Assembly: GCA_030123585.1 (NCBI GenBank) | Contig: CP126120.1 | Coordinates: 2,171,001-2,235,000 of the forward strand | Direction: 5' to 3' | Source of the DNA: Rhodanobacteraceae bacterium | GTDB lineage: Bacteria > Pseudomonadota > Gammaproteobacteria > Xanthomonadales > Rhodanobacteraceae | Length of the DNA stretch: 64,000 nucleotides | Shown here: positions 46,820 to 55,830 of the stretch, in pieces | Numbering within the stretch: position 1 is the stretch's first letter | Layout: each line of letters starts with the position of its first letter | Position numbers and translations under genes: made by a program | Notes under the pieces: generated by a model | What the model was told of the DNA's origin: nothing | The model's input: only the letters and a program-made list of their open reading frames with translations | The model's database searches: none

Positions 46820-47710
46820 ATGCCCGCCTCGCACTCGTGGCTGCTCGCGGCGTGTTTCGCCGCGCTTGGGTTGATCGGCGGCCACGCCGCCCGCGCCGCC
46901 GACACGTTGCGCGTGATGACCTTCAACGTGCGACTGCCGCTGGCTTCCGACGGCCCGGAGCGTTGGGAAGCGCGGCGCGACCTGTTCGTGCAGACGATCC
47001 GCGAACAGCACCCGGACGTGTTCGGCACCCAGGAGCTGTACAAGGAGCAGGGCGACTACGTCGTCGCCAAACTGCCGGATTACGCCTGGTTCGGGATGGG
47101 CCGCAAGGGCGACGACGACGAACACATGGGCGTGTTCTATCGCCGCGATGTGCTGCGCGTGCTCGATTCCGGCAATTTCTGGCTGTCCGATACGCCGGAC
47201 GTGCCGGGCAGCATGTCGTGGGGCACCCTGTTCCCGCGCATGGTCACCTGGGCGCGTTTCCAGCGCAGGGACGACGGCCGCATCTTCATCCTGTTCGACA
47301 CCCACCTGCCCTATCGCGCGCAGGACGACGCGGCGCGCGAACGCGGCGCCGCCTTGATACTGAAGCGTATCGCCAAACTGACCGCCCACGAACCGTTCGT
47401 GCTGACCGGCGACTTCAACACCACGCCCGCGAGCCGCGTGCACGCGATGCTCACCGGACCTTTGCGCGACGCGTGGCAGATCGCGCCGCATCGCAGCGGG
47501 CCGGACAAGACCTTCCACGACTTCACCGGCAAGCCGACCGAACGGATCGACTGGATCCTGGTGCGCGGCTTTCGCGTGCAAGACGCGAGCACCGTGACCA
47601 CGCACGAAGGCAAGCTTTATCCGTCGGACCATTTCCCGGTGGTGGCGGATTTGCAATGGCCGAGCGGCGAGGCAACGCGGCCGCATCAGGAAAAGCGGCA
47701 TTCTCCGTAA
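46820..47710 (+). CDS. Secreted endonuclease/exonuclease/phosphatase-family protein
   Basis: 296 residues with a signal peptide ending A-R-A-A near residue 26. All main EEP motifs are visible: M-T-F-N-V-R, G-T-Q-E (metal-binding Glu), T-G-D-F-N-T-T-P, D-W-I-L-V and S-D-H-F-P-V-V. It could be a DNase, a sphingomyelinase-like or a phosphatase enzyme acting outside the cytoplasm. ATG at 46820 has AAGGAG upstream. Alone in its transcription unit. Confidence 0.85.
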   Translation: MPASHSWLLAACFAALGLIGGHAARAADTLRVMTFNVRLPLASDGPERWEARRDLFVQTIREQHPDVFGTQELYKEQGDYVVAKLPDYAWFGMGRKGDDDEHMGVFYRRDVLRVLDSGNFWLSDTPDVPGSMSWGTLFPRMVTWARFQRRDDGRIFILFDTHLPYRAQDDAARERGAALILKRIAKLTAHEPFVLTGDFNTTPASRVHAMLTGPLRDAWQIAPHRSGPDKTFHDFTGKPTERIDWILVRGFRVQDASTVTTHEGKLYPSDHFPVVADLQWPSGEATRPHQEKRHSP

Positions 47711-47802
47711 CCGCACTCGGCGGCAGGCGTCACCGCGGGATCGCGAATCCGATATTGCCCTTCTCGAGCGAGATCGATGCTATCCCGGAGTCGCGGTTTC
47801 TC

Positions 47803-47816
47803 GTGATCTGGATCAC
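47803..47816. promoter_or_regulatory. FNR/DNR/CRP-like box upstream of the PepSY gene
   Basis: GTGATCTGGATCAC, a perfect palindrome matching 8 of 10 positions of TTGAT-N4-ATCAA and of TGTGA-N6-TCACA. Its near edge is 63 bases from the ATG at 47879, exactly the spacing of the other box (49324) to its gene. Confidence 0.6.
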
Positions 47817-47878
47817 TACGCAGCGCCCGCTCGGGGACAGACTGGCCGGGTCCGCATCGCCCACAGGAGACCCGCGTC

Positions 47879-48151
47879 ATGAAAATCCTCGCCACCCTTG
47901 CACTGGCCGGTTCGGCTGCGCTGTTTTCGCTGGGCGCATTCGCCGCGCCGGTGTGCACCAAGGCGCCGCAGAGCCAGTGGATGCCGCAGCAGCAACTGAA
48001 GGATCGGCTGGTCAAGGAGGGCTACACCATCAACCGGTTCCTGGTATCGGGTACCTGCTACGAGATCTACGGCAAGGACAAGGCCGGCAAGTCGGTTGAA
48101 ATCTACTTCGATCCGACCGACGGCCACATCGTCAAGCAGCGCACCAAGTAA
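47879..48151 (+). CDS. Small periplasmic PepSY-type protein
   Basis: 90 residues with a signal peptide ending F-A-A-P near residue 24. The remaining 66 residues fit the short PepSY form (L-K-D-R-L-V-K-E-G-Y-T-I-N-R-F, Y-F-D-P-T-D-G-H-I-V). Two cysteines (in P-V-C-T and G-T-C-Y-E) could form a disulfide. GGAGA before the ATG. The next gene, a cytochrome b561, starts 24 bases later, so the pair is an operon; PepSY/cytochrome b combinations occur in many bacteria but their job is poorly known. Confidence 0.8.
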   Translation: MKILATLALAGSAALFSLGAFAAPVCTKAPQSQWMPQQQLKDRLVKEGYTINRFLVSGTCYEIYGKDKAGKSVEIYFDPTDGHIVKQRTK

Positions 48152-48174
48152 GACGAACCGCGGAAGGATCCACG

Positions 48175-48759
48175 ATGGATGCCAACCCTGGTCCTGCGGC
48201 CGGCAGGGACACTGGCCCGGCCCGGCCGACCGTGAAGGTCTGGGATCCACTGGTGCGGTTGCTGCACTGGTCGCTGGCCGCATGCGTCTTCGGCGCATTC
48301 CTCGTGGAGGACGGTGACGCGCCGCATCGCATCCTCGGATACGTCGCGCTGGCGCTGGTCGCAGTCCGGGTCGTGTGGGGCCTCATCGGATCCGAGCACG
48401 CGCGGTTCCGCGACTGGGTGCGCGGGCCGCGCGCCGTGCGCGCCTATCTGCGGGAACGGCTGGCGGGAACCTCCCGCCGCCGGCTGGGCCACAATCCCGC
48501 TGCCGCGGTGATGATGCTGGTGCTGCTCGCGGGTGTCGTGCTGGTCGGCGTGACCGGCTGGATGCAAACGCTCGACGCCTTCTGGGGCGTGGCCTGGGTG
48601 GAAGACCTGCACTCGGTGCTGGCCTGGTGCCTGCTTGCCCTGATCGGCCTGCACGTGCTGGCCGCGCTGGTGGAAAGTTTCCACTACCGCGAGAACCTGA
48701 TCGCCGCGATGATCCACGGCCGCAAGCGCGCATTGACCCGCGACGAACGCGTCGAGTGA
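48175..48759 (+). CDS. Cytochrome b561-family (Ni/Fe-hydrogenase b-type) membrane protein
   Basis: 194 residues with four helices. The heme-b histidines are L-L-H-W-S in helix 1, D-A-P-H-R-I-L-G in helix 2, and L-H-S-V and L-H-V-L in the last helices. This family moves electrons from the quinone pool or soluble cytochromes to periplasmic partners. It is encoded right after the PepSY protein, likely from the promoter with the FNR/DNR-like box, which suggests expression at low oxygen. Confidence 0.85.
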   Translation: MDANPGPAAGRDTGPARPTVKVWDPLVRLLHWSLAACVFGAFLVEDGDAPHRILGYVALALVAVRVVWGLIGSEHARFRDWVRGPRAVRAYLRERLAGTSRRRLGHNPAAAVMMLVLLAGVVLVGVTGWMQTLDAFWGVAWVEDLHSVLAWCLLALIGLHVLAALVESFHYRENLIAAMIHGRKRALTRDERVE

Positions 48760-48802
48760 CGCAGCGATCATGCACCGCAGGTTGCGGTCTGCCGCCGGGG
48801 AT

Positions 48803-49261
48803 TCACCGCGCCGGTTTTGAAAATCCCGGATCGTCGAACTCGCGTGCGTATTGATCGAGCAATCCGTGCAGGCTCGTGACGGCCGCCGAACTGTCCGGAC
48901 TGGCCTTCAAGGCGCTGGCGTGTTGGAGCATCGGCCCGATGATCGTGTGCAAGGCCTCGTCGGCATCGGGCGGCAACTTGCAGTTGGCGATGATGGTGTT
49001 CACGTGCCCGGTGATCCGGCCCGCGGCGTCGATCGCCTGCGGCTGCGTGCTGCGGCCATGCTGGAAATTTTCGATCGCGGCCACTTCGGTGCGGATTTCC
49101 CGCATCTGCTGCCGCAGCGTGGCGTCGGTGGCGTAACCGTGCGCGGGAACCGCAGCCGAGGTGCGCGGAGGCGGCGCGTGCTGGTGTTCCTGAGCGTACA
49201 CGCTGGATGCCGGCGCGGCGAGCAGCGCAACCAGGGCGATCGAAAAGGCGACGCGGCACAT
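48803..49261 (-). CDS. Small secreted helical protein, possibly DnrO-like
   Basis: 152 residues; signal peptide ending V-Y-A-Q near residue 24, a His/Pro-rich segment (E-H-Q-H-A-P-P-P), then a mostly helical domain (L-R-Q-Q-M-R-E-I-R-T-E-V). It contains the motif A-N-C-K-L-P-P-D-A-D-E-A-L-H. This resembles proteins labelled DnrO in Pseudomonas/Xanthomonas genomes, which occur near DNR-type regulators; the resemblance is from memory and not certain. An FNR/DNR-like box lies 63 bases upstream of its start. Confidence 0.6.
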   Translation of the reverse strand: MCRVAFSIALVALLAAPASSVYAQEHQHAPPPRTSAAVPAHGYATDATLRQQMREIRTEVAAIENFQHGRSTQPQAIDAAGRITGHVNTIIANCKLPPDADEALHTIIGPMLQHASALKASPDSSAAVTSLHGLLDQYAREFDDPGFSKPAR

Positions 49262-49323
49262 GGCACAACTCCCGGCGGATGGACGGCAGACACATAACGT
49301 ACGGGTGGACGCGCGCCGGCCTG

Positions 49324-49337
49324 TTGACCAGGATCAA
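49324..49337. promoter_or_regulatory. FNR/DNR-like box between the DnrO-like and OB-like genes
   Basis: TTGACCAGGATCAA, differing from TTGAT-N4-ATCAA by one base. It is 63 bases upstream of the - strand start at 49261 and 107 upstream of the + strand start at 49445. A -10-like TTATGT on the - strand lies at 49292-49297, which would put the box near -42 for the DnrO-like gene. Confidence 0.7.
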
Positions 49338-49444
49338 CATGCGGCTTGCAAAGAGGTCGAGAGTGAAAACCACTGACCGCGCGATGCGAAGGCGCTCGAT
49401 GTGTATCCGCGGCCGCCGTTTTCCCGATGCGGGAGGAGAACTCC

Positions 49445-49891
49445 ATGAAGAAACTGTTGATGTTGATCGTCGCAGTCGCGGTTCTCGGTTTTTTGGGCGC
49501 CGCGCAGGCGCAACAGGGCATGCCGCGCAAAGGCGGCGGCTGGGGGCCGGGCACGGGATACGCGAGGATGTTCGACCCCAGGACGATCGAAACCGTCACC
49601 GGCGAGGTCGTTTCGGTGGACAAGATCGTGCCGGCACGCGGGATGTCGTACGGCGTCCACGCCACCGTCAAGACGGACAAGGAAACGCTGTCCGTGCATC
49701 TCGGTCCGGGCTGGTACCTGGAAAGCCAGGACGTGAAGCTGGCGCCACACGACACCGTCGAGATCACGGGATCGCGGATCATGTTTGACGGAAAGCCCGC
49801 CCTCATCGCCACGGAAGTGAGGAAGGGCGGCGCGGTGCTGAAACTCCGCGACGCGAACGGATATCCGGTCTGGAGCCGCCGCCGGCGCTAG
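49445..49891 (+). CDS. Small secreted protein with predicted OB-like fold
   Basis: 148 residues; signal peptide ending A-Q-A-Q near residue 23, a Gly-rich stretch, then a beta-strand-rich core: T-V-T-G-E-V-V-S-V-D, G-V-H-A-T-V-K-T-D, V-H-L-G-P-G-W-Y-L, V-E-I-T-G-S-R and a C-terminal L-R-D-A-N-G-Y-P-V-W. Homologues in Geobacter and relatives are known to me only as uncharacterised or 'DNA-binding' by similarity. ATG at 49445 has AGGAG upstream. The FNR/DNR-like box upstream is shared with the divergent gene. Confidence 0.65.
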   Translation: MKKLLMLIVAVAVLGFLGAAQAQQGMPRKGGGWGPGTGYARMFDPRTIETVTGEVVSVDKIVPARGMSYGVHATVKTDKETLSVHLGPGWYLESQDVKLAPHDTVEITGSRIMFDGKPALIATEVRKGGAVLKLRDANGYPVWSRRRR

Positions 49892-49984
49892 CGTTTTCGT
49901 GCGGGCCGGTGCGGAGGCTGGTGCGGCGCGGCCATCGATCGACGGTCCGTTTCGGCACCCGTTGCACTGCGGTGGAATCCGAGT

Positions 49985-50008
49985 AAGATAGTAGCCAATT
50001 ACTATCTT
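49985..50008. promoter_or_regulatory. Operator of the TetR/CecR-type regulator
   Basis: AAGATAGTA-N6-TACTATCTT with perfect 9-bp arms and an AT-rich composition unlike its surroundings. It ends 14 bases before the start of the TetR gene, so autoregulation is very likely. Confidence 0.85.
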
Positions 50009-50022
50009 CAACGGATCGAACG

Positions 50023-50631
50023 ATGAACAGGCTGCGCCAGCATCTTCCAGCCGAGGAGCGCCGCGAGGTCACCGTGGAAGCGGTGGTGAAACTCGCGGCC
50101 GAACGGAACCCCAGCGACATCACGACCGCCGCGATCGCCGAACACATGGGCGTGACGCAGGGAGCGCTGTTCCGCCATTTCCCGACCAAGGACGCGATCC
50201 TGCAAGCGACGCTGGACTGGATCGCAACGCACCTGCTGGGACGCGTGGACCAGGCCGCGCGCAAAGCCAGGTCGCCGCTTGCTGCACTCGAGGCGATGTT
50301 CATGGCACACGTCGAATTCGTGGGCGCACACCCCGGCGTGCCACGGATGATCTTCGGCGAACTGCAGCGCGCGGGCGACACCTTGCCCAAGCGCATGGTG
50401 CGCACGCTGATCGCGCAGTACGGCGAGCGGCTGCGCACGCAACTCGATGCCGGCAAGGCCCAGGGCGAACTCGATCCCAAACTGGACGTGGCTGCCGCGG
50501 CCGGGCTCTTCATCGGCACGGTGCAAGGCCTCGTGGTGCAGTCCCTCATGGCGGGAGATACATCCCGCATCCGGCGTGATGCGCGCAAGGTCTTCGCCAT
50601 CTATGCGCGCGGCATCCGGAGCGCGCCATGA
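50023..50631 (+). CDS. cecR: TetR/AcrR-family regulator (CecR-like)
   Basis: 202 residues. The N-terminal HTH reads I-T-T-A-A-I-A-E-H-M-G-V-T-Q-G-A-L-F-R-H-F. The ligand domain follows with the F-M-A-H-V-E-F and M-I-F-G-E-L-Q-R segments seen in CecR/YbiH-like proteins. In E. coli, cecR lies directly before ybhG-ybhF-ybhS-ybhR, the same order as here, so the symbol is supported by context. It should repress itself and the exporter through the palindrome at 49985. It is followed by ybhG after an 88-base gap. Confidence 0.85.
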   Translation: MNRLRQHLPAEERREVTVEAVVKLAAERNPSDITTAAIAEHMGVTQGALFRHFPTKDAILQATLDWIATHLLGRVDQAARKARSPLAALEAMFMAHVEFVGAHPGVPRMIFGELQRAGDTLPKRMVRTLIAQYGERLRTQLDAGKAQGELDPKLDVAAAAGLFIGTVQGLVVQSLMAGDTSRIRRDARKVFAIYARGIRSAP

Positions 50632-50719
50632 GCGCGCGCATCGAGTCCGGCAGGCACGGCTTCGCCGCATGCGGAGCCCATGTCGTCACCCAGTCAGCTT
50701 GCAGCCGCGAGGTCCGTCC

Positions 50720-51760
50720 ATGAAGCTCACGGAAACAATCGGAAACCTTTCCCCGCGGATGCGGCGCGCGCTCGTCATCGCCGCGGTAGCGATCGTCGTG
50801 CTCGCAGCCGTGCTGGTGTGGACGCAACGCCGAGGCCAGGATCACTCACTCCTGCGGCTGTACGGCAACGTCGATATCCGCGAGGTGCAACTGGGCTTCC
50901 GGCAATCGGGACGCATCGCGCAGATGACGTTCGAAGAAGGCGATGCCGTCGCGAACGGCGCGGTGATGGCGACGCTCGATGCGCAGCCTTTCCGTGAAGC
51001 GCTCGCGGCCGCCGAGGCCAACGTGCAGGGCGCGCAGGCCGATCTCGCCAAACTCCGCCAGGTGCGACCCCAGGCGGTCGCGCAAGCCCGCGAAGCCCTC
51101 AATCAGGCACGCGCCGTCGCCACCGATGCCGCGCGCAATTACGACCGCCAGCGCGGCCTGCTCGCGACCGGGTCCAGCAGCCAGCGGATCGTCGATGCCG
51201 CGCGTGCCGCGCACGACCAGGCCGCCGCGGGCGTCAAGGCGGCGCAGGCCGCATTGACCCAAATCACCGAAGGCTCAAGCGAAGACATCGCCGCCGGCGA
51301 AGCGCGTCTGGCCGCCGCGCAGGCGGCACGCGGGCAGGCCGCCACCGCGCTTGCCGACACCGTGTTGCGGGCGCCCAGCGCCGGCACCGTCACCAGCCGC
51401 GTGCGCGAACCGGGCAGCATGGTCACCAGCCAGAGCACGGTGTACACCGTGAGTCTCGATACGCCGGTTTACGTGCGCGCATACGTGGACGAACCGGAGC
51501 TTGGCAGCATCGCGCCGGGGATGCGCGTGCGCGTGCACACCGATTCGTCGGGCAAGGTTTATCACGGCCAGATCGGTTTCATCTCGCCGCGCGCCGAGTT
51601 CACGCCCAAGACGGTCGAGACCACGAGTCTCCGGACCGAACTCGTGTACCGCCTGCGGATCGTGGTCGAGGACGCCGACGCCGCGCTGCGCCAGGGCATG
51701 CCCGTCACCGTCGAGGCCGATGCCCGGCCGGCCGTCGCAACGCGGACCGACGGAGCATGA
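50720..51760 (+). CDS. ybhG: HlyD-family adaptor of the Ybh exporter
   Basis: 346 residues; N-terminal helix (A-L-V-I-A-A-V-A-I-V-V-L), a half-motif of the biotinyl-lipoyl domain (G-R-I-A-Q-M-T-F-E-E-G-D-A-V), a long Ala/Arg/Gln-rich hairpin, the second half-motif (L-R-A-P-S-A-G-T-V) and a beta-barrel (V-Y-V-R-A-Y-V-D-E-P). It bridges the inner and outer membranes for the exporter. ATG at 50720 is chosen because it gives the N-terminal helix; the upstream in-frame part overlaps cecR. Confidence 0.88.
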   Translation: MKLTETIGNLSPRMRRALVIAAVAIVVLAAVLVWTQRRGQDHSLLRLYGNVDIREVQLGFRQSGRIAQMTFEEGDAVANGAVMATLDAQPFREALAAAEANVQGAQADLAKLRQVRPQAVAQAREALNQARAVATDAARNYDRQRGLLATGSSSQRIVDAARAAHDQAAAGVKAAQAALTQITEGSSEDIAAGEARLAAAQAARGQAATALADTVLRAPSAGTVTSRVREPGSMVTSQSTVYTVSLDTPVYVRAYVDEPELGSIAPGMRVRVHTDSSGKVYHGQIGFISPRAEFTPKTVETTSLRTELVYRLRIVVEDADAALRQGMPVTVEADARPAVATRTDGA

Positions 51761-51761
51761 C

Positions 51762-53534
51762 GTGCCTGCCAGCCTTGCCACCGCCACGTCCGGCGCCGAG
51801 GTTGCGGTCGTCATCGACGGCATCGAGAAGCGCTTTGGCGCGGTGCAGGCACTGCGCGGATTGACCGCGCGTATCCGCTACGGCCGCCTGACCGGTCTGG
51901 TCGGTCCGGATGGCGCGGGCAAGACCACCTTGATGCGCGTCCTGACCGGGTTGCTGGTTCCGGATGCGGGCCAGGCCACGGTCGCGGGTTTCGACGTGGT
52001 GCGCGACAACGACGCGATCCACGTCGCCACCGGCTACATGCCGCAGCGTTTCGGTTTGTATGAAGACCTGTCGGTGATCGAGAACCTGCGCCTGTACGCG
52101 CAGTTGCGCGGGATGGACGCCGATCGCAATGCGAACCTGTTCGCCGAATTGCTCGACTTCACCCGCCTCGCGCCGTTCACCCGGCGTCTCGCGGGGAAAC
52201 TGTCCGGCGGCATGAAGCAGAAGCTGGGCCTTGCGTGCGCGTTGATGGCGCGTCCCAGGGTGCTGCTGCTGGACGAACCGGGCGTGGGCGTCGATCCCGT
52301 CAGCCGTCAGGACTTGTGGCGCATGGTGCAGGCGCTCACGGACGACGGCATGGCGGTGGTGTGGTCCACCGCCTATCTCGATGAGGCCGAGCGTTGCGAA
52401 AACGTGCTGTTGCTCAACGACGGCCAACTCCTGTTCGACGGTCCGCCGCAAACCCTGACCGCGCAACTCGAAGGCCGCAGTTATCGGCTGGAAGACGTGG
52501 GACCGGGGCGCCGTGCCGTGCTGACGCGGGCGCTCGATCTCGCGAGCGTGAGTGATGGCGTGATCCAGGGCGCCGGCGTGCGCGTGGTGTTGCGCGCGGG
52601 CGCGGGAGCCGCGCAAGTCGAGGCGCTGGCCGACGAGATCGCGGTGACGCTGGCGCCGGTGCCCGCGCGTTTCGAGGACGCCTTCATCGATCTGCTGGGC
52701 GGCGGCCCCGGCGGCGCGTCCGCACTCGCCGAACGCATGCCGCCGGTCGAGCTGGCTTCGGACATCGCGGTCTCCTGTCGCCACCTCACCAAGCGCTTTG
52801 GCGCGTTCGTCGCGACCGACGACGTGAGCTTCGCGGTGAAGAAGGGCGAGATCTTCGGCCTGCTCGGTCCCAACGGCGCCGGCAAATCCACCACCTTCAA
52901 GATGCTGTGCGGGTTGCTGAAGCCCACGCATGGCGAAGCGCACGTCGCGGGGCTGGATCTGCGCCGCGCCACCGGCGCCGCGAAAGCCAGGCTCGGCTAC
53001 ATGGCGCAGAAATTCTCGCTGTACGGCCTGCTGTCGGTGCGCCAGAACCTGGAGTTTTCCGCGGGCGTGTACGGGCTCGAACGGCGTGCCGCGCGCGAGC
53101 GCATCGGCGAGATGATCCACACGTTCGGGTTGCAACCGTGGCTTTCCGCCGCGCCCGACTCGCTGCCGCTGGGCTACAAGCAACGCCTCGCGCTGGCGTG
53201 CGCGGTGATGCACCGGCCGCCGGTGCTGTTCCTGGACGAGCCGACCTCGGGCGTCGATCCGATCACGCGCCGCGAGTTCTGGACCCACATCAACGGCCTC
53301 GCGCGCAAGGGCGTGACGATCATGGTCACGACCCATTTCATGGACGAAGCCGAGTACTGCGATCGCGTCGCGATGCTGTATCGCGCCAGGGTGATCGCCC
53401 TCGACACGCCCGATGCGCTGAAGCTCGCCGCGGCAAGCAGCGAACGGCCCGATCCCACCATGGAAGACGCCTTCATCCACCTGGTCGAGTCGGCGGACCT
53501 GGCCGACGAAACGCGCGTCGAGGCGGCGGCATGA
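51762..53534 (+). CDS. ybhF: ABC exporter ATPase with two nucleotide-binding domains
   Basis: 590 residues with two full ABC modules: Walker A G-P-D-G-A-G-K-T-T and G-P-N-G-A-G-K-S-T; Walker B L-L-L-D-E-P-G-V-G-V-D and L-F-L-D-E-P-T-S-G-V-D. The first signature is L-S-G-G-M-K-Q-K, the second the divergent L-P-L-G-Y-K-Q-R, as known for YbhF. The GTG at 51762, directly after the ybhG stop, is the best start; no ATG precedes the ABC domain in frame. Overlaps ybhS by four bases. Confidence 0.9.
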   Translation: MPASLATATSGAEVAVVIDGIEKRFGAVQALRGLTARIRYGRLTGLVGPDGAGKTTLMRVLTGLLVPDAGQATVAGFDVVRDNDAIHVATGYMPQRFGLYEDLSVIENLRLYAQLRGMDADRNANLFAELLDFTRLAPFTRRLAGKLSGGMKQKLGLACALMARPRVLLLDEPGVGVDPVSRQDLWRMVQALTDDGMAVVWSTAYLDEAERCENVLLLNDGQLLFDGPPQTLTAQLEGRSYRLEDVGPGRRAVLTRALDLASVSDGVIQGAGVRVVLRAGAGAAQVEALADEIAVTLAPVPARFEDAFIDLLGGGPGGASALAERMPPVELASDIAVSCRHLTKRFGAFVATDDVSFAVKKGEIFGLLGPNGAGKSTTFKMLCGLLKPTHGEAHVAGLDLRRATGAAKARLGYMAQKFSLYGLLSVRQNLEFSAGVYGLERRAARERIGEMIHTFGLQPWLSAAPDSLPLGYKQRLALACAVMHRPPVLFLDEPTSGVDPITRREFWTHINGLARKGVTIMVTTHFMDEAEYCDRVAMLYRARVIALDTPDALKLAAASSERPDPTMEDAFIHLVESADLADETRVEAAA

Positions 53535-54703
53535 GCGGCTCGAACAGCCAGCGCAACGCCCGCCCGACGCCGGACACCGGGATGCGCCGCTTCGATGCGA
53601 AGCGCCTGCTGGCGCTGGTGCGCAAGGAAAGCCTGCAGGCGTTGCGTGATCCTTCCACGCTGCTGATTGCGTTTGTCCTCCCGGTCGTGCTGTTGCTGCT
53701 GTTCGCGTACGCGGTATCGCTGGACGCGCGCCACGTGCGCACAGGCGTGGTGCTGGAATCAGAAGATGCGTCGGCGCAAAACCTTGCCGCCGCGTTTGCC
53801 GGCACCCGATATCTGGACGTGACCTTCGCGCACGACCGCCGCGAGCTCGCCGACAAGCTCGTGTCGGGCGCGCTGCGCGGCTTCGTCGTGATCCCGCAGG
53901 ACTTCGAACAGCGCCTCGCGCGCCGGGGCAACGAGCCGCTGGTCCAGATCGTCACCGACGGCTCGTATCCCAACACCGCCAACTACGTGGAGAACTACGC
54001 GAAGGGCGTGGTGCAGACCTGGCGCGCGGGCCTCGACGCCGCGGCGCCCGCGCAGGCCGTGGAACTGGAGCCGCGCTACTGGTTCAACCCGGAACTCGAG
54101 AGCCGTCGCGCGCTGGTGCCGGGCGCGATCGCGATCGTGATGACCATCATCGGCACCATGCTGACCGCGCTGGTCGTCGCGCGCGAATGGGAGCGCGGCA
54201 CCATGGAGGCGGTGCTGTCCACGCCCGCGTCGGTGGTCGAAATCCTGATCGGCAAGCTGCTGCCGTACTTCGTGCTCGGCATGCTCGCGACGCTGGGCGC
54301 CGCCGCGCTCGCGATCTTCGTCTTCGGCATTCCCCTGCACGGATCATGGTTCGCGCTGCTGCTGCTGTCGGCGGTGTTCATGGTGCCTGCGCTGGGCCAG
54401 GGACTGCTGATTTCATCGCTGGCGCGCAACCAGTTCCTCGCCGCGCAGATCGCGCTGTTCTCCGGGTTCCTGCCGGCGTTCATGCTCTCGGGCTTCCTGT
54501 TCGAGATCGACGCGATGCCGGCGCCGATCCGCGCCATCACCTGGCTGATCCCGGCCCGCTACTTCGTCGCTTCGCTGAAGACGGTATTCCTCGCGGGCGA
54601 CATCTGGTCGGCGTTCGTTCCGAATCTCTTGGCCATGGCCGCGATCGGCGTGCTGTTCCTCGTGCTCGCCAAGCGCGCGACGCGCAAGAACCTGGAGGCA
54701 TGA
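53531..54703 (+). CDS. ybhS: ABC-2 permease subunit of the Ybh exporter
   Basis: 390 residues with one N-terminal helix (L-L-I-A-F-V-L-P-V-V-L-L-L-L-F-A), a periplasmic domain, and about five C-terminal helices; the coupling motif is W-E-R-G-T-M-E-A-V-L-S-T-P. Typical YbhS/YhhJ layout. Starts with ATGA overlap after ybhF and overlaps ybhR by four bases. In E. coli, YbhFSR exports cefoperazone and chloramphenicol and Na+/Li+ has also been reported; substrate here is unknown. Confidence 0.88.
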   Translation: MSGSNSQRNARPTPDTGMRRFDAKRLLALVRKESLQALRDPSTLLIAFVLPVVLLLLFAYAVSLDARHVRTGVVLESEDASAQNLAAAFAGTRYLDVTFAHDRRELADKLVSGALRGFVVIPQDFEQRLARRGNEPLVQIVTDGSYPNTANYVENYAKGVVQTWRAGLDAAAPAQAVELEPRYWFNPELESRRALVPGAIAIVMTIIGTMLTALVVAREWERGTMEAVLSTPASVVEILIGKLLPYFVLGMLATLGAAALAIFVFGIPLHGSWFALLLLSAVFMVPALGQGLLISSLARNQFLAAQIALFSGFLPAFMLSGFLFEIDAMPAPIRAITWLIPARYFVASLKTVFLAGDIWSAFVPNLLAMAAIGVLFLVLAKRATRKNLEA

Positions 54704-55830
54704 GCATGCCGTCGCCGTCCCGCCACCTCGCCTTCGGCCGCCTGCGCGCGCAGTTCGTCAAGGAAGTGCTGAGCGTGCTGCGCGATCCGCGCAGCCGCAT
54801 GGTCGTGTTCATGCCGCCGATGCTGCAACTGCTGGTGTTCGCATTCGCGGCGACGCTGACCGTGCGCAACGTCGACGTCGCCGTGTACAACCAGGATGCC
54901 GGCCGCTGGTCCAGCGAGCTGGTCCAGCGTCTGGATCACGCCGATTTCGTCACCCACGTGCGGCACGTCGAAAGCGGGCGCCAGCTCCGCGACCTGATCG
55001 ACCGCGGCAAGGTGATCGCCGCGCTTGACATCCCGATCGACTTTTCGCGCGCGATCGCCGCGGGCGATACCGGACGGGTGCAGGTGCTCGTCGATGGCCG
55101 GCGCAGCAACTCCGGCCAGATCACCGTGGGTTACCTTTCCGCCATCGCGGCCACGGTCGGCGCCGAGGTCGTGCCGGAAGCGGAAACGCCGACGCCGGTG
55201 GTCGTGCGCCACTGGTTCAACCCGAACCTCACCTACCGCTGGTTCATCGTCCCCGGCCTGACCGGCATCCTCGCGCTGTTCAGCGCGCTCCTCATCACCT
55301 CGCTGTCGATCGCGCGCGAACGCGAGCTCGGCACCTTCGACCAGTTGCTGGTTTCGCCTACCTCCACGCTGGAAATCATCATTTCGAAATCGCTGCCGGC
55401 GCTCGCGATCGGCACCGTGCTGGGCCTGCTGATGGTCACGGCCGCGGTGGCCGTGTTCCACATTCCCTTCACCGGTTCGTTCGCGCTGCTGCTGGTCAGC
55501 CTCGTGCTGTTCATCCTGTCGGTGGTCGGCATCGGGCTGATGATTTCCGCGGTCAGCATGACGCAGCAGCAGGCCATCCTGGGTGCGTTCGCGATCGGCG
55601 TGCCGGCGGTCCTGATGTCGGGCTTCGCGACGCCGGTCGAGAACATGCCGGTCGTGCTGCAGTGGCTGGCGCAAGCGATTCCGCTGACGCACTTCCTGGT
55701 GATCGTCGAAGGAAGTTTCCTGAAGGCGATGCCGCCCGCCGACATCCTCGCGAGCCTCTGGCCGCTCGCGCTGATCGCGCTCGCCTCGCTCACGCTGGCA
55801 ACTTTCTTCGTCCGGGGACGACTGCAATGA
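54700..55830 (+). CDS. ybhR: Second ABC-2 permease subunit of the Ybh exporter
   Basis: 376 residues, same architecture as ybhS. Motifs include L-Q-L-L-V-F-A-F-A-A-T in helix 1, the YbhR-type H-W-F-N-P-N-L before the second helix, and R-E-L-G-T-F-D-Q-L-L-V-S-P as coupling motif. ATG at 54700 overlaps the ybhS stop; its own end overlaps the outer membrane factor gene by four bases. With ybhS it should form the heteromeric membrane channel. Confidence 0.88.
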   Translation: MSMPSPSRHLAFGRLRAQFVKEVLSVLRDPRSRMVVFMPPMLQLLVFAFAATLTVRNVDVAVYNQDAGRWSSELVQRLDHADFVTHVRHVESGRQLRDLIDRGKVIAALDIPIDFSRAIAAGDTGRVQVLVDGRRSNSGQITVGYLSAIAATVGAEVVPEAETPTPVVVRHWFNPNLTYRWFIVPGLTGILALFSALLITSLSIARERELGTFDQLLVSPTSTLEIIISKSLPALAIGTVLGLLMVTAAVAVFHIPFTGSFALLLVSLVLFILSVVGIGLMISAVSMTQQQAILGAFAIGVPAVLMSGFATPVENMPVVLQWLAQAIPLTHFLVIVEGSFLKAMPPADILASLWPLALIALASLTLATFFVRGRLQ

